Part shown: positions 9,589-20,158 of the stretch, piece by piece
Position numbering within the stretch: position 1 is the stretch's first letter
How the letters are laid out: every line of letters begins with the position of its first letter
DNA from: Tsuneonella dongtanensis
GTDB taxonomy: Bacteria; Pseudomonadota; Alphaproteobacteria; Sphingomonadales; Sphingomonadaceae
Assembly (NCBI RefSeq): GCF_001698205.1
Contig: NZ_CP016591.1
Span: 2,232,001 to 2,296,000 of the forward strand
Direction: 5' to 3'
DNA: 64,000 bases
Program-made: the position numbers and the translations under genes
The notes under the pieces: generated by a model
The model's database searches: none
The model's input: only the letters and a program-made list of their open reading frames with translations
What the model was told of the DNA's origin: nothing

Positions 9589-11147
9589 CAGTGGCCCTCC
9601 CCTTCAGCCGCTTCATGGTGCGGCATCGCGTTCGCGGCTTTGGTCCGCACCTGTTCGGGCCGGGCTTCGGCGGGCTTGCTGTCCCCTTCGGGCGCGGCGC
9701 GCGAAAGGCGTGCGTCGAGGGCGGCGATGTCCTTGCGCATGGGTGCGAGGAAACTTTCGGGATAGACGCCCATCCACAGCACGGCGGCAGCGATCGGCGC
9801 GAGCATGGCCCATTCGCGGGCATTAAGGTCAGGCATGGCCGCGGCGTCGGCGTTCTTCTGCACGCCGAACGCAACGCGCCAGTAGAGATAGAGCATGTAG
9901 GCCGCACCCAGGATGATGCCCGTGGTGCAGACCAGCGTGACCCACGTCGACACCTGGTAGATGCCCGCAAGGCTCAGGAATTCGCCGACGAAGCCGCTGG
10001 TGCCGGGAAGCCCGATGCTGGCCATCGTGAACAGCATGAAGAACAGCGCGTAGTAGGGCATGTTGATCGAAAGGCCGCCGTAGCGGTCGATTTCGCGCGT
10101 GTGCAGCCTATCGTAGATGACGCCGACGCAGAGGAACAGCGCGCCCGATACCAGCCCGTGGCTCAGCATCACGATCATCGCGCCTTCCAGCCCCTGCACG
10201 TTGAAGGCGAACAGGCCCACCGTGACGATCGCCATGTGGGCGACCGAGGAATAGGCGATGAGCTTCTTCATGTCGTGCTGGACCAGCGCGATCAGGCTGG
10301 TGACGACCACGGCGATCATGCTGAGCGCAAAGATCAGCCAGGCAAGCTGCGCGCTCGCTTCGGGGAACATCGGCAGGCTGAACCGGATGAAGCCGTAGCC
10401 GCCCATCTTCAGCAGCACGCCCGCCAGGATCACCGAACCCGCGGTCGGCGCCTGGACGTGTGCGTCGGGCAGCCAGGTGTGCACCGGCCACATCGGCATC
10501 TTGACGGCGAAGCTCGCGAAGAACGCCAGCCACAGCCACGTCTGAGCCGCGGGGTCGAAGTCGTACTGCATCAGCGTCGGGATGTCCGTCGTCCCGGCTT
10601 CCCCGATCATCCACAGCATCGCGACCAGCATCACGACCGAGCCGAGCAGCGTGTAGAGGAAGAACTTGTAGCTCGCGTAGATGCGGTCCTTGCCGCCCCA
10701 GATGCCGATGATGAGGTACATCGGGATCAGGCCGGCTTCGAAGAAGATGTAGAACAGCAGCAGGTCCTGCGCGGCGAACACGCCGATCATCAGCAGTTCC
10801 ATGAACAGGAACGCCGCCATGTATTCGCCGACGCGCTTCTCGATCGATTCCCAGCTGGCGAGGATGCAGATCGGCATCAGGAATACGCTGAGCACGATCA
10901 ACAGCAGCGCGATGCCGTCTATCCCGAGCGCATAGCTGAAGCCCGCGAACAGCTCGGCCCGTTCTGTGAACTGCCATTGCGCGCCGCCGATATCGTAATT
11001 CACCCAGAGCAGTATGCCGAGAGCGAGGTTCGCCAGCGTGGCAATCAGCGCGACCATGCGCGCGGCCTTCGCTTCGAGGAAGAAGCAAGCGAGCCCCGCC
11101 ACGAGCGGCACGAGGAGCATCAGCGAAAGGATCGGAAAGCCCCCCAT
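9588..11147 (-). CDS. nuoM: NADH-quinone oxidoreductase subunit M
   Basis: A 519-residue antiporter-like subunit of the complex I membrane arm. The channel glutamate region ([26 protein letters not shown]), [17 protein letters not shown], and the lysine/histidine segment [12 protein letters not shown] are all present. The start is the ATG of [10 protein letters not shown], which shares one base with the nuoL stop (TGATG); a longer in-frame start exists but would overlap nuoL by about 50 bases. The C-terminal 40 residues after the last helix are charged and variable, as is common in NuoM. Confidence 0.97.
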   Translation of the reverse strand: MGGFPILSLMLLVPLVAGLACFFLEAKAARMVALIATLANLALGILLWVNYDIGGAQWQFTERAELFAGFSYALGIDGIALLLIVLSVFLMPICILASWESIEKRVGEYMAAFLFMELLMIGVFAAQDLLLFYIFFEAGLIPMYLIIGIWGGKDRIYASYKFFLYTLLGSVVMLVAMLWMIGEAGTTDIPTLMQYDFDPAAQTWLWLAFFASFAVKMPMWPVHTWLPDAHVQAPTAGSVILAGVLLKMGGYGFIRFSLPMFPEASAQLAWLIFALSMIAVVVTSLIALVQHDMKKLIAYSSVAHMAIVTVGLFAFNVQGLEGAMIVMLSHGLVSGALFLCVGVIYDRLHTREIDRYGGLSINMPYYALFFMLFTMASIGLPGTSGFVGEFLSLAGIYQVSTWVTLVCTTGIILGAAYMLYLYWRVAFGVQKNADAAAMPDLNAREWAMLAPIAAAVLWMGVYPESFLAPMRKDIAALDARLSRAAPEGDSKPAEARPEQVRTKAANAMPHHEAAEGEGH

Positions 11148-13186
11148 CAGACCAGTACCCAGGTAATCGCGGCGACAAGGCCGATGAGCATCCACAGCGC
11201 GTAGGTATTGAGGAAACCCGACTGGAAGCGCTTGGCGCCCACCGTGCCCTGCGCAACCACCCAGGCCGCGCCATCGGGCCCGAAGCGATCGATGACCCCC
11301 TCGTCGCCAATCTTCCAGAACTTGCGGCCGAGCCAGAACGCCGGCTTCACGAACACGACGTTATAAAGCTCGTCGAAGTACCATTTGTTGTAGAAGAACC
11401 GGTAGACCGGTCCGATCTGCTCGGCGGCGCGGCGCGGCATGTCGGTGTCGCGGATGTAGCCGAGCCAGGCGAACGCGAGGCCGATCAGCATCACGAACGT
11501 CGCCGTCAGCTTCACCCAAAGCGGCACGGCGTGCATCGCGTGGATGAGATCCTCGTTGTAGAAGATCGAACCCTGCCAGAAGCCGGCGTCGTCGAGGAAG
11601 GCGTGGCTGAATACCCAGCCCGCGAACACCGCGCCCAGGCTCAGGACGCCGAGCGGGATCAGCATCGAGAGCGGGCTCTCGTGCGGATGATAGCCTGCGG
11701 TGCCATCGCCATGCGCGGCATGGTCATGCGCATGGTCATGGCCGGCGTCCTCGTCCGAGGGATGATCGTGATGGTGCCCGTGAACCGCGTGCTGGATGTG
11801 CTCGCTGCCCGCCCAGCGCGGCTTGCCGAAGAACGTGAGGAACACGAGCCGCCACGAATAGAAGCTGGTCAAAAGCGCCGCGATCGCGCCGAGCCAGAAG
11901 GCGAAGTGGGCCATCTCGGTCCCGCGGCCCCATGCCGCCTCGAGGATGGCGTCCTTCGAGTGGAAGCCGGCAAAGCCCGCGTGCAACCAGTAGATACCCA
12001 CGCCCGTGATGGCGAGCGTACCGGCGGTCATGGCCCAGAAAGTCAGCGGGATGTGCTTACGCAGGCCGCCGTAATAGCGCATGTCCTGCTCGTGGTGCAT
12101 CGCGTGGATCACGCTGCCAGCGCCGAGGAACAGCAGCGCCTTGAAGAAGGCGTGCGTGAACAGGTGGAACATCGCCGCGCCATAGGCGCCGACGCCTGCG
12201 GCGAAGAACATGTAGCCTAGCTGCGAGCAGGTCGAATAGGCGATGACCCGCTTGATGTCCCACTGCGTGGTGCCGACGGTCGCCGCGAACAGGCAGGTCG
12301 CCGCACCGATGAAGGTCACGAACATCAGCGCGATCGGAGCCGCCTCGAACATAGGCGACAGGCGGCAGACCATGAATACGCCCGCGGTGACCATCGTCGC
12401 GGCGTGGATCAGCGCGGACACGGGGGTGGGGCCCTCCATCGCGTCGGGGAGCCAGGTGTGCAGGCCCAGCTGCGCCGATTTGCCCATCGCGCCGATGAAC
12501 AGGAGGATGCAGAGCACATCCATCGTGTCGACGCGGTAGCCGAGGAACCCGATCGTCGCCCCCGCCATGCCGGGTGCCGCAGCGAGGATTTCGCTGATCG
12601 AGACCGTGCCGAACACCAGGTACGTGCCGAAGATGCCGAGCATGAAGCCGAGGTCGCCCACGCGGTTGACCACGAAGGCCTTGATCGCTGCGGCGTTCGC
12701 GCTGGGCTTCCTGAACCAGAACCCGATGAGGAGGTAACTGGCGAGGCCGACGCCCTCCCATCCGAAGAACATCTGGACCAGGTTGTCCGCCGTCACCAGC
12801 ATCAGCATCGCGAAGGTGAAGAGGCTAAGGTAGGCGAAGAACCGCGGCTGGTCCGGGTCCTCTTCCATGTACCCCCAGCTGTAGAGGTGGACGAGCGCCG
12901 AAACGGTGGTGATGACCACCAGCATGACCGCGGTCAGCGTGTCGACGCGCAGTGCCCAGTCGAAGCTCATCGCGCCCGACTGGACCCACTGGAGAACCGG
13001 CACGACGGTCGGCTCGTAAGTCCCGCCGACGAAGCCGAGGAAGATCGGCCAGCTCAAGGCGCACGACAGGAAGAGCGCGCCGGTGGTGATCGACTTGACC
13101 ACCGTATTGCCGAGCATGCGGTTGCCCAGCCCGCCGATCACGGCAGCCAGCAAGGGTCCGAAGACGATGATCAGGATCGGATGCAC
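11147..13186 (-). CDS. nuoL: NADH-quinone oxidoreductase subunit L, with a His-rich loop
   Basis: A 679-residue distal membrane subunit of complex I with about 16 helices and the long lateral helix at its C-terminal end. Diagnostic segments include [42 protein letters not shown] and [15 protein letters not shown]. Between the antiporter core and the lateral helix, at about residues 460-502, lies a loop with 14 histidines mixed with Asp, Gly and Ala, which is longer than in E. coli NuoL. Such a loop could bind metal ions or may be neutral drift. It ends in a TGATG overlap with nuoM. Confidence 0.96.
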   Translation of the reverse strand: MHPILIIVFGPLLAAVIGGLGNRMLGNTVVKSITTGALFLSCALSWPIFLGFVGGTYEPTVVPVLQWVQSGAMSFDWALRVDTLTAVMLVVITTVSALVHLYSWGYMEEDPDQPRFFAYLSLFTFAMLMLVTADNLVQMFFGWEGVGLASYLLIGFWFRKPSANAAAIKAFVVNRVGDLGFMLGIFGTYLVFGTVSISEILAAAPGMAGATIGFLGYRVDTMDVLCILLFIGAMGKSAQLGLHTWLPDAMEGPTPVSALIHAATMVTAGVFMVCRLSPMFEAAPIALMFVTFIGAATCLFAATVGTTQWDIKRVIAYSTCSQLGYMFFAAGVGAYGAAMFHLFTHAFFKALLFLGAGSVIHAMHHEQDMRYYGGLRKHIPLTFWAMTAGTLAITGVGIYWLHAGFAGFHSKDAILEAAWGRGTEMAHFAFWLGAIAALLTSFYSWRLVFLTFFGKPRWAGSEHIQHAVHGHHHDHPSDEDAGHDHAHDHAAHGDGTAGYHPHESPLSMLIPLGVLSLGAVFAGWVFSHAFLDDAGFWQGSIFYNEDLIHAMHAVPLWVKLTATFVMLIGLAFAWLGYIRDTDMPRRAAEQIGPVYRFFYNKWYFDELYNVVFVKPAFWLGRKFWKIGDEGVIDRFGPDGAAWVVAQGTVGAKRFQSGFLNTYALWMLIGLVAAITWVLV

Positions 13187-13194
13187 GGGTCCGC

Positions 13195-13500
13195 CTATCC
13201 CTTGAGCCGGTCGACGCTGTCGACCGCGATGGTACCGCGGCCGCGGAAATAGATGACGAGGATCGCCAGACCGATCGCAGCCTCACCGGCAGCAACGGTC
13301 AGCACGAACATGGCGAAGATCTGCCCCGTCAGGTCGCCGAGGAAGGCGCTGAATGCGACGAGGTTGATGTTCACCGCCAGCAGGATGAGCTCGATCGACA
13401 TGAGGATGACGATCACGTTCTTGCGGTTCACGAAGATGCCGAGCACCCCCAGCACGAACAGCACCGTGCCCACGACGACGTAGTGTTCGAGGCCGATCAC
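13195..13500 (-). CDS. nuoK: NADH-quinone oxidoreductase subunit K
   Basis: A 101-residue protein with three membrane helices, the usual NuoK size. The two buried glutamates essential for proton pumping are recognisable in [13 protein letters not shown] (about residue 36) and in [11 protein letters not shown] (about residue 72). It resembles MrpC and closes part of the proton path near the quinone site. The start ATG overlaps the nuoJ stop as ATGA, and nuoL starts nine bases beyond its stop. Confidence 0.97.
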   Translation of the reverse strand: MIGLEHYVVVGTVLFVLGVLGIFVNRKNVIVILMSIELILLAVNINLVAFSAFLGDLTGQIFAMFVLTVAAGEAAIGLAILVIYFRGRGTIAVDSVDRLKG

Positions 13501-14114
13501 AGTTGCACCCCTTGGCCCACTTCGGGCTTCACGTTGCGGGTCGCGTCGCCGGGACGCCGCCGGATCTGGTGCGAAATGTCCTGCGGGCGGGTGTCCTTGC
13601 GCTCGCGCAGGGTCAGCACGATCGCGCCGACCATTGCCACGAGCAGGATGATGCCCGCGCTTTCGAACAGGAAGAGGTATTGCCCATAGAGAACCTGGCC
13701 GATCGCGGCGATGTTGCTTTCCGCCATGGGCGCGACCTGGTCGGCGGTGCCGGTGGCAAGCTCGATCTTGCCGGCCTGGTAGGCACCGATCCCGAACACG
13801 AGTTCGGCCAGCAGCACCAGCGCGATCAGCAGGCCGAGCGGGAAGTTCCTGACGAATCCGGCACGCAGGGAAGCGAAGTCGATGTCGAGCATCATGACCA
13901 CGAACAGGAACAGCACCGCGACCGCGCCGACGTAGACGATTACCAGCAGCATCGCGATGAATTCAGCGCCGACGAGCACCATCAGGCCCGCCGCGTTGAA
14001 GAACGCGAGGATCAGCCACAGCACCGAATGCACCGGGTTGCGCGCGGTGATCACGAGCACCGCGGAGGCGATCGTGAGCGCGGCGAAAAGGTAGAAGGCG
14101 GCGGTCTGGATCAT
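13497..14114 (-). CDS. nuoJ: NADH-quinone oxidoreductase subunit J
   Basis: A 205-residue membrane subunit with five helices. The conserved [20 protein letters not shown] stretch contains the helix that forms a pi-bulge during complex I turnover. The C-terminal tail of about 40 residues ([14 protein letters not shown]...) is soluble and basic. It follows nuoI after 15 bases and overlaps nuoK by ATGA, in the standard H-I-J-K-L-M-N order. Confidence 0.96.
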   Translation of the reverse strand: MIQTAAFYLFAALTIASAVLVITARNPVHSVLWLILAFFNAAGLMVLVGAEFIAMLLVIVYVGAVAVLFLFVVMMLDIDFASLRAGFVRNFPLGLLIALVLLAELVFGIGAYQAGKIELATGTADQVAPMAESNIAAIGQVLYGQYLFLFESAGIILLVAMVGAIVLTLRERKDTRPQDISHQIRRRPGDATRNVKPEVGQGVQL

Positions 14115-14129
14115 CGTTGCGCGCGGCCC

Positions 14130-14615
14130 CTATCGGTAGGGCGCATCGGCTTCAAGGTTCGCGGCCAGCGCCCGCTCCCACTTGTCCCCGTTGGCCAGCA
14201 GTTTCGCCTTGTCGTAGAGCAGTTCCTCGCGCGTTTCGGTCGCGTATTCGAAGTTCGGCCCCTCGACGATCGCATCCACGGGGCAGGCTTCCTGGCAGAA
14301 GCCGCAGTAGATGCACTTGGTCATGTCGATGTCGTAGCGGGTGGTGCGACGGCTGCCGTCCTCGCGCGGCTCGGCCTCGATCGTGATCGCCTGCGCCGGG
14401 CACACGGCCTCGCACAGCTTGCACGCGATGCAGCGCTCCTCGCCGTTGGGATACCGGCGCAGCGCATGCTCGCCGCGGAAGCGCGGGCTGAGCGGGTTCT
14501 TCTCGAACGGGTAGTTGACCGTCGCCTTGGGCTTGAAGAAGTACTTCAGCGTGAGGGCGTGCGCCTTCACGAACTCCCACAGAGTGAACGACTTGATGAG
14601 ATGGGCGATGGTCAT
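14130..14615 (-). CDS. nuoI: NADH-quinone oxidoreductase subunit I, two 4Fe-4S clusters
   Basis: A 161-residue peripheral subunit that carries clusters N6a and N6b between NuoG and NuoB. Two ferredoxin-type motifs are intact: [12 protein letters not shown] and [12 protein letters not shown]. The N-terminal amphipathic region ([16 protein letters not shown]) anchors it to the membrane arm. The ATG was chosen because it overlaps the nuoH stop (ATGA); the frame stays open upstream, but that part lies inside nuoH. Confidence 0.97.
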   Translation of the reverse strand: MTIAHLIKSFTLWEFVKAHALTLKYFFKPKATVNYPFEKNPLSPRFRGEHALRRYPNGEERCIACKLCEAVCPAQAITIEAEPREDGSRRTTRYDIDMTKCIYCGFCQEACPVDAIVEGPNFEYATETREELLYDKAKLLANGDKWERALAANLEADAPYR

Positions 14616-15658
14616 CCGTACCTCGTGAACATGAGCCAGCCCGACGTAAGGACCACGAACAGCAGCGAGATCGGCAGGAACACCTTCCATCCGAGCCGCA
14701 TGAGCTGGTCGTAGCGGTACCGCGGCACGGTCGCCTTGATCCACGCAAAGATGAAGAACATCAGCGCGATCTTGAGCAGCAGCCAGACGAACCCCGGGAT
14801 CACGTAGAGGAATTCCAGCTCTAGCGGCGGGAGCCAGCCTCCGAAGAACAGCACGGCGTTCAGCGTGCACATCAGCAGCACGTTGGCGTATTCGCCGAGC
14901 CAGTAGAGCGCGAAGCTCATCGAGCTGTATTCGGTCTGGTATCCGGCGACGAGCTCGCTCTCAGCCTCGGTCAGGTCGAACGGCGCGCGCGCCGTTTCGG
15001 CAAGGCTGCTGATCAGGAACATGACCCACATCGGAAACAGCAGCAGGTTGAACACGTAGCCGTTGACGATCCCCAGCCCGTGACCGCGCTGCGCCTCGAC
15101 AATGGCGTTCATGTTGAACGAGTTGGCGTAGAGCACCACGCAGATCAGGATGAAGCCGATCGAGACCTCGTACGAGATCATCTGCGCCGCGGCACGCATC
15201 GCGGAGAAGAAAGGGTACTTCGAGTTCGACGCCCACCCGGCGATCACCACGCCGTAGACGCCGAGGCTGCTGATCGCGAGGACGTAGAGCAGGCCGACGT
15301 TGATATCCGCCAGCACCGCGCCCGAATTGAACGGGATCACCGCCCACGCCATCAGCGCGACGGTGAAGGTGATGATCGGCGCGATCAGGAACAGGCCCTT
15401 GTTCGCGGCCGAGGGGATGATGGTTTCCTGCAGGAATACCTTGAGGCCGTCCGCGAAGGACTGGAGAACGCCCCACGGCCCCACCACGTTCGGCCCCCGC
15501 CGCAGCGCGAACGCCGCCCACAGCTTGCGTTCGACGTAGATAATGATCGCCACCGCCAGCATCAGCGGCAGCGCGATGAGCAAGATGCCGCTGAGGGTGG
15601 CGAGGAACCACGACCACTCATAGGTCAGTCCGAGATTGGTCTGGAAGAACTCGGTCAT
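14612..15658 (-). CDS. nuoH: NADH-quinone oxidoreductase subunit H
   Basis: A 348-residue subunit with eight helices that forms the quinone chamber at the junction of the two arms. Conserved features include [17 protein letters not shown] (residues about 41-57), the loop [20 protein letters not shown], the acidic funnel segment [17 protein letters not shown], and the C-terminal [13 protein letters not shown]. Normal length. It overlaps nuoG by ATGA at its start and nuoI by ATGA at its end. Confidence 0.97.
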   Translation of the reverse strand: MTEFFQTNLGLTYEWSWFLATLSGILLIALPLMLAVAIIIYVERKLWAAFALRRGPNVVGPWGVLQSFADGLKVFLQETIIPSAANKGLFLIAPIITFTVALMAWAVIPFNSGAVLADINVGLLYVLAISSLGVYGVVIAGWASNSKYPFFSAMRAAAQMISYEVSIGFILICVVLYANSFNMNAIVEAQRGHGLGIVNGYVFNLLLFPMWVMFLISSLAETARAPFDLTEAESELVAGYQTEYSSMSFALYWLGEYANVLLMCTLNAVLFFGGWLPPLELEFLYVIPGFVWLLLKIALMFFIFAWIKATVPRYRYDQLMRLGWKVFLPISLLFVVLTSGWLMFTRYG

Positions 15659-17646
15659 TCCGCGGCCTCCCGCACGTCATCGCCATGCAGCAATTCGGCC
15701 GAGCATTCCTGCATCACCACGCTCGCGCGGGCGATGGGGTTGGTGAGGTAGAAGTCCTTGATCGGATAGGCGATCGCGCCGCTCGCCTTGCCCTTCCCGG
15801 CTTTCGGCAGCGCGCCGTAATCGGCCAGACCCTCGACGCCCAGCGCCGGCACTTCGGTGATCATCGCGGCCTGGAGCTCGGCGAAGCTGTCGAACCCGAC
15901 GGTGACGCCCAGCGCATCGGCCAGCGCGCGCAGGATCGTCCAGTCCTCGCGCGCGTCGCCCGGGGCGAACACGGCCTTCTCGGCGAACTGCACCCGCCCC
16001 TCGGTGTTGACGTAGGTCCCGTCCTTTTCGCTGTAGGCGGCGGCGGGGAGGATGATGTCCGCCGCGTGCGCGCCCTTGTCGCCGTGGTGGCCGATGTAGA
16101 CCTTCAGGCTATCGGCGAACGCGGACCAGTCGACTTCGTCCGCACCCAATGCCAGCACCACCTTGGGCGCGGCCTTGGCGATGTCGGCGATGCCGCCCTT
16201 CTGCGCGTAACCGAGCATCAGCCCGCCCATGCGCGAAGCCGCCATGTGGAGCACGTTGAACCCGTTCCACCCGTCACGCTGGACTGGCAGCGCCAGCGCA
16301 GCATCGAGCGCGCCCTTGGCCAGCCCCGCCCCGCCGACGATCACCGCGGGCCGCTCGGCCTTGGCAAGCGCCTCGGTCACATGCCCCGGCAGGTCGTGCA
16401 GCAGCGCCGCGTCGTCACCGAGGAATTCGGCCGGATAGGTCGTGTCCCAGCGGGGGCCGACGACGAAGACCTTCGCCCCGCGCTTGGCCGCCTTGCGCAG
16501 CCGCACGTTGACCAGCGGCGCTTCCCAGCGGACCATGCTGCCGACGATCAGAATCGCATCCGCGGTCTCGATTCCCGCGAAGGTCGAATTGAAGTTGACC
16601 GCCGCGAGATTGCCGGTGGGATAGCTCATCCCGGTCTGGCGTCCCTCGAGCAGGGTCGAGCCGAGCGCATTCACCAGCCTCTTTGCCGCGAACATCGTCT
16701 CGCAATCGACCAGGTCGCCCGCGATGGCCGCTATGCTGGCCCCCGGCTTGGCCTTGGCGATCGCCTTGAACGCCTCGTCCCAGCTCGCGGCCTGCAGCTT
16801 GCCCTTGCTGCGGATCCACACCTTGTCGAGGCGGCGACGGGTCAGACCGTCGACCATGTAGCGGCCCTTGTCGCTGAGCCATTCCTCGTTGACGTCGTCG
16901 TTGTTGCGCGGAAGCGCGCGCATGACCTCGCGCCCGCGGCTGTCGAGGCGGATGTTCGCGCCGACCGCGTCGCTGACGTCGATCGACAGCGTCTTCTTGA
17001 GCTCCCACGGCCGCGCCTCGAACGCATAGGGACGCGAGGTGAGCGCACCGACCGGGCACAGGTCGATCACGTTCGCCGAAAGCTCGTGCTTGCACGCCTC
17101 TTCGAGATAGGTCGTAATCTGCATCTGCTCGCCGCGATAGAGCGCGCCGATTTCGTCCACGCCCGCGATCTCTTCGGAGAATCGCACGCAGCGGGTGCAG
17201 TGGATGCAGCGGGTCATCACCGTCTTGATGAGCGGGCCCATGTATTTCTCGGTCACCGCGCGCTTGTTCTCGTCGTAGCGCGAGGCTCCGCGGCCGTAGG
17301 CGACCGACTGGTCCTGCAGGTCGCACTCGCCGCCCTGGTCGCAGATCGGGCAATCGAGCGGGTGGTTGATGAGGAGGAACTCCATCACCCCTTCGCGCGC
17401 CAGCTTGACCATCTCGCTGTCGGTGCGGATTTCCTGGCCTTCTGTAGCCGGCAACGCACACGACGCCTGCGGCTTGGGCGGCCCGGGCTTCACCTCGACC
17501 AGGCACATGCGGCAGTTGCCCGCGATCGAAAGCCGCTCGTGATAGCAGAAGCGCGGGATTTCCTTCCCCGCAAGCTCGCACGCCTGCAGGACGGTCGCCC
17601 CATCGGGGACCTCGATCTGCTCGCCGTCTACGGTGACCTTGGGCAT
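15655..17646 (-). CDS. nuoG: NADH-quinone oxidoreductase subunit G
   Basis: A 663-residue iron-sulfur subunit of the NADH arm. The N-terminal 2Fe-2S domain (about 1-80) has Cys ligands in [16 protein letters not shown]. The His/Cys cluster N5 motif ([18 protein letters not shown]) and the 4Fe-4S pairs CIHCTRC and the later CPVGALT follow. After that comes the molybdopterin-oxidoreductase-like domain, without cofactor function. Unlike its neighbours, the start is not coupled to an upstream gene. It has its own AAAGG ribosome site seven bases before the ATG and follows a 122-base gap. A decayed copy of its first 22 codons sits 2.5 kb upstream, so this locus has been rearranged. Confidence 0.97.
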   Translation of the reverse strand: MPKVTVDGEQIEVPDGATVLQACELAGKEIPRFCYHERLSIAGNCRMCLVEVKPGPPKPQASCALPATEGQEIRTDSEMVKLAREGVMEFLLINHPLDCPICDQGGECDLQDQSVAYGRGASRYDENKRAVTEKYMGPLIKTVMTRCIHCTRCVRFSEEIAGVDEIGALYRGEQMQITTYLEEACKHELSANVIDLCPVGALTSRPYAFEARPWELKKTLSIDVSDAVGANIRLDSRGREVMRALPRNNDDVNEEWLSDKGRYMVDGLTRRRLDKVWIRSKGKLQAASWDEAFKAIAKAKPGASIAAIAGDLVDCETMFAAKRLVNALGSTLLEGRQTGMSYPTGNLAAVNFNSTFAGIETADAILIVGSMVRWEAPLVNVRLRKAAKRGAKVFVVGPRWDTTYPAEFLGDDAALLHDLPGHVTEALAKAERPAVIVGGAGLAKGALDAALALPVQRDGWNGFNVLHMAASRMGGLMLGYAQKGGIADIAKAAPKVVLALGADEVDWSAFADSLKVYIGHHGDKGAHAADIILPAAAYSEKDGTYVNTEGRVQFAEKAVFAPGDAREDWTILRALADALGVTVGFDSFAELQAAMITEVPALGVEGLADYGALPKAGKGKASGAIAYPIKDFYLTNPIARASVVMQECSAELLHGDDVREAAE

Positions 17647-17768
17647 TGCTACCTTTTATCGAAGGCGCGATCGCGCTGGTCGGCGCGACCGGATTCCGGA
17701 CGGGGAGCGCACGCCGCGCCCCGGGTTCAGGGGGGCACTTAGAAAACCACCTTGCGAGAGTAAATGGT
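17647..17768 (-). promoter_or_regulatory. Non-coding gap upstream of nuoG, possible secondary promoter
   Basis: This 122-base gap separates the nitroreductase stop from nuoG and is the largest within the nuo part of the operon. Read on the minus strand, it has TTTACT, 17 bases, then TAAGTG, which is a weak -35/-10-like pair, and an AAAGG Shine-Dalgarno sequence just before nuoG. A local promoter would restore expression of nuoG-N behind the inserted genes. This is inference; the match to a sigma-70 promoter is poor. Confidence 0.25.
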
Positions 17769-18734
17769 TCAATTGCCCAGCCAGCGAATTGGCACGCTTT
17801 CGCGGGGACTGGCGGCTACCTTGAACGTGTCCGGCGTCGGCCCGAACCCGATCATGGTGATGACGTGAACCGAATCCTCAAGCGCGAAACGGCGGCGCAA
17901 TGCGTTGTCATCGTGATAGCCCATGCTCCAGTTCAGCATGCAACCACCCAGCCCTTCGGCCTGCAGCGCTTGCAACAGGGCCATTGCAAAGATGCCGCCG
18001 TCCACGAAAGCCTGCTGCCGCTCGCCCACGTGATTGAAACGGGTCACGTCTGCAACGACAATGAAAAGGCCGCCGATCAGGTGGCCGAACCCCGCATTGC
18101 CATTCTGGTACGACAGCGCGGCATCGATCGTCTCCCGGTCGTTGCAGGCGTAAACCTTGCCCGACTGGCGGTTGCATACCGAAGGGCAGCGCTGCGCAAT
18201 CCGCACGACGCGCTCGATCTGTTCACGGGGCACCAGTTCTCCCGTGAAATGCCGGACGCTGCGACGCGCCTGCAGGAAGCGGACGGCATCTTCGCGCGGT
18301 ATGGGAAAGAGATCGTCTCGCGTCAGCTGGACGGAACCGGCCCGGCGATCGGGGTCGAGGGCCACCGGATCCTGGCCCAGAATTCGTTCGACTTCGTCGA
18401 CGGCTATCCCGTCGCGCGCCATTTCGAAGCGGTATTCCCGCAACACGTCGCGGACGACAAGTGTCACGTCGTCGTGGCCGTACGCGTCCTCGTACGCGCG
18501 CAGCTTGGTCACGAGGCTGGTCGCGACATCACGCCCGAAGCCGGCCCGACGGTCCGGCATGGACAGCCCTTTTTCCAGCTTGTGGTAGACAAAAGTCAGG
18601 CGGGCGCGAAGCTGGCTGCGCAGGTGAGGCTCGCGGACCGCCGACGACCATTTGTAGAAACGATACGTGTCGCGAACGGCGTTGTACGATAAGGCGAAAA
18701 TGCCCTTGAGATGGCGCGCGATACGTTTCAGCAT
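17769..18734 (-). CDS. Nitroreductase family protein (polysaccharide-locus type)
   Basis: A 321-residue protein. The C-terminal two thirds (from about residue 140) are nitroreductase-like: RRSVRHFTGELVPREQIERV is the FMN-phosphate-binding start, with CPSVCNRQSGKVY after it and GLGGCMLNWSMGY near residue 265. The N-terminal 130 residues are helical and basic (YHKLEKGLSMPDRR). Longer nitroreductases of this kind occur beside polysaccharide pyruvyl transferases in exopolysaccharide loci; the redox step they perform is not known to me. It follows the pyruvyl transferase on the same strand and, like it, looks foreign to the complex I operon. Its ATG start is well placed. Confidence 0.8.
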   Translation of the reverse strand: MLKRIARHLKGIFALSYNAVRDTYRFYKWSSAVREPHLRSQLRARLTFVYHKLEKGLSMPDRRAGFGRDVATSLVTKLRAYEDAYGHDDVTLVVRDVLREYRFEMARDGIAVDEVERILGQDPVALDPDRRAGSVQLTRDDLFPIPREDAVRFLQARRSVRHFTGELVPREQIERVVRIAQRCPSVCNRQSGKVYACNDRETIDAALSYQNGNAGFGHLIGGLFIVVADVTRFNHVGERQQAFVDGGIFAMALLQALQAEGLGGCMLNWSMGYHDDNALRRRFALEDSVHVITMIGFGPTPDTFKVAASPRESVPIRWLGN

Positions 18735-18890
18735 CCCGCGTTCGCCTCAGCCTGGATCGCGTTTCCCGCCAACCTCATCATTTCACTCTCCAGAGGTCCC
18801 CGGCCGGTACGCGGTTGGGGACGGAAGCCCGTGCTCCTGCGCATAACCCGTCGCTCTGCGTGACCTGCTCGAAGGAGACGGATTCCCATG

Positions 18891-19991
18891 TCAGGCGAGA
18901 GCATTCGCCAGGAACTCGGTTGCGTCCGCACGCAACTCCTCGAGACGCGCGCGGACGGCGACATAATCGATAGGCTGTTTCATGAGCTCGGCAACCTTGC
19001 CGATGTCCGCGTGCTCGACGAGCCGATCTTCCAGTCCCAGCAACCCGAGAACGTTGACGAAGCGATCTTCTCCGCCCCTCTTGTTCGCCAGGCTCACAAA
19101 GGGCTTCTCGTTCAAGATCGACAGGGCAGTACCGTGGAAGCTGTCGGTGAAGACGTACTTCGCCGCACGGAAATACCCCACCCAGTCGTTGATGGTGATA
19201 TCGTCCCCTCCCAAACTGAGGCGCAGGAACTTCGTGCGGCTGACGCCCGGCAGCTCGGCGCCGAGCCTCGTCAGGTCTTCGATGGACGTATCGTTCAGCC
19301 CCAGGATGTAGTTCAGGAAGGTTCCCTCCGCGTCGGAAGGGACCGTGGCGATGTCGTCATAGAAAGCCCGGTCCACGAGCATCGCGGGGTCGATCATGAC
19401 CTTCGCATCGTCGTACGCGAAGTGGCGCGCACAAATCTCGATACCGCTCGCCTCGCGAACCGAGACCGCGTGGAAATCGGCCAGCAGGGGGGCGATCCGC
19501 CCATCGAGATCGGGCCGCTCCCAGACTGCCTTGCCGAAGGACGCAGCATAGGCGATGCGCTTGCTGCGGCGCGGATCGACGAAGTTCAGCCAGTAGGCCA
19601 GCGGTGTTTGGTCCCCATGATATTCGGGGCGCCAGACCTGGTCGCTACCGACGATCACCGCGTCCAGATCATGTTCCGAGACGGCCTTCCGCAAGTCGGA
19701 AACGGTCCGCAGCGGACGGGACCGCACCGACATGTTGTTCTGGATGAAGGGCCGATGCTTGCCCGACCTCCGGGCCATGGTGCGGAACCCCTTGATGTCG
19801 AGAAACGGCAGGTTCTCGGCGATCAGCCGCGCCAGTTGCTTGTGCGGCTTCCGGTCGCGGCGCCGTTCCAGGAATACCGGCTGATGCCCCTGGTCCGACA
19901 GCACACGATACAGCGCGGCCGCCTGCAGGATGCCCCCGTAATTCACATAGAGCGGCAAAGTCAGGATGCCGACTTTTCGGGGAACCGTCAC
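18891..19991 (-). CDS. Polysaccharide pyruvyl transferase family protein
   Basis: A 366-residue protein of the CsaB/WcaK-like family, whose members add pyruvate ketals from phosphoenolpyruvate to sugars of surface polysaccharides. Family hallmarks are visible: NYGGILQAAALYRVL near residue 17, GSDQVWRPEY near residue 120, SVREASG near 180, and the C-terminal DSFHGTALSILNEKPFV near 290-307. There is no signal peptide or membrane segment, so it should be cytoplasmic. The start is GTG, with a GAGGGA ribosome site upstream. It sits between the genes following nuoF and nuoG, an odd place for a glycan-modifying gene, and is probably co-transcribed with the nitroreductase. Confidence 0.88.
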   Translation of the reverse strand: MTVPRKVGILTLPLYVNYGGILQAAALYRVLSDQGHQPVFLERRRDRKPHKQLARLIAENLPFLDIKGFRTMARRSGKHRPFIQNNMSVRSRPLRTVSDLRKAVSEHDLDAVIVGSDQVWRPEYHGDQTPLAYWLNFVDPRRSKRIAYAASFGKAVWERPDLDGRIAPLLADFHAVSVREASGIEICARHFAYDDAKVMIDPAMLVDRAFYDDIATVPSDAEGTFLNYILGLNDTSIEDLTRLGAELPGVSRTKFLRLSLGGDDITINDWVGYFRAAKYVFTDSFHGTALSILNEKPFVSLANKRGGEDRFVNVLGLLGLEDRLVEHADIGKVAELMKQPIDYVAVRARLEELRADATEFLANALA

Positions 19992-20158
19992 TGCCTTAAT
20001 TCCCTCACACGATTGCGCATCTTGCCGCGGCTTGGCGGGCGGATGCGCACCGCCGCGCGGACCATAGCCGTGGCCTGGTCAATCCGCCTTCTGGAGCGGG
20101 CCGTTCACGCGCAGGAGCGCTTCCGCAAGCCGGACGCGGATGGTGCTCGGCCCGATCG
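19992..20158. other. Non-coding gap between the nuoG remnant and the pyruvyl transferase gene
   Basis: About 167 bases with no credible gene. I could not recognise further nuoG sequence beyond the remnant, nor an insertion-sequence end or terminator. A promoter for the pyruvyl transferase is likely here if the gene is not read from nuoA, but no convincing -35/-10 pair is visible. Confidence 0.4.

Noticed and set aside
9591-11204. A 537-codon plus-strand frame opposite nuoM
   Set aside because: Its composition is His/Arg/Asp-rich nonsense, mirroring nuoM codons. The minus-strand product is unmistakable NuoM.
15685-17742. A 685-codon plus-strand frame opposite nuoG
   Set aside because: Shadow of nuoG. 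It lacks domain motifs, and its codon third positions are not GC-biased.
17647-17768. tRNA or IS end in the gap before nuoG
   Set aside because: A GGTTCA-like string occurs, but no cloverleaf forms around it. No terminal inverted repeat or target duplication was found.
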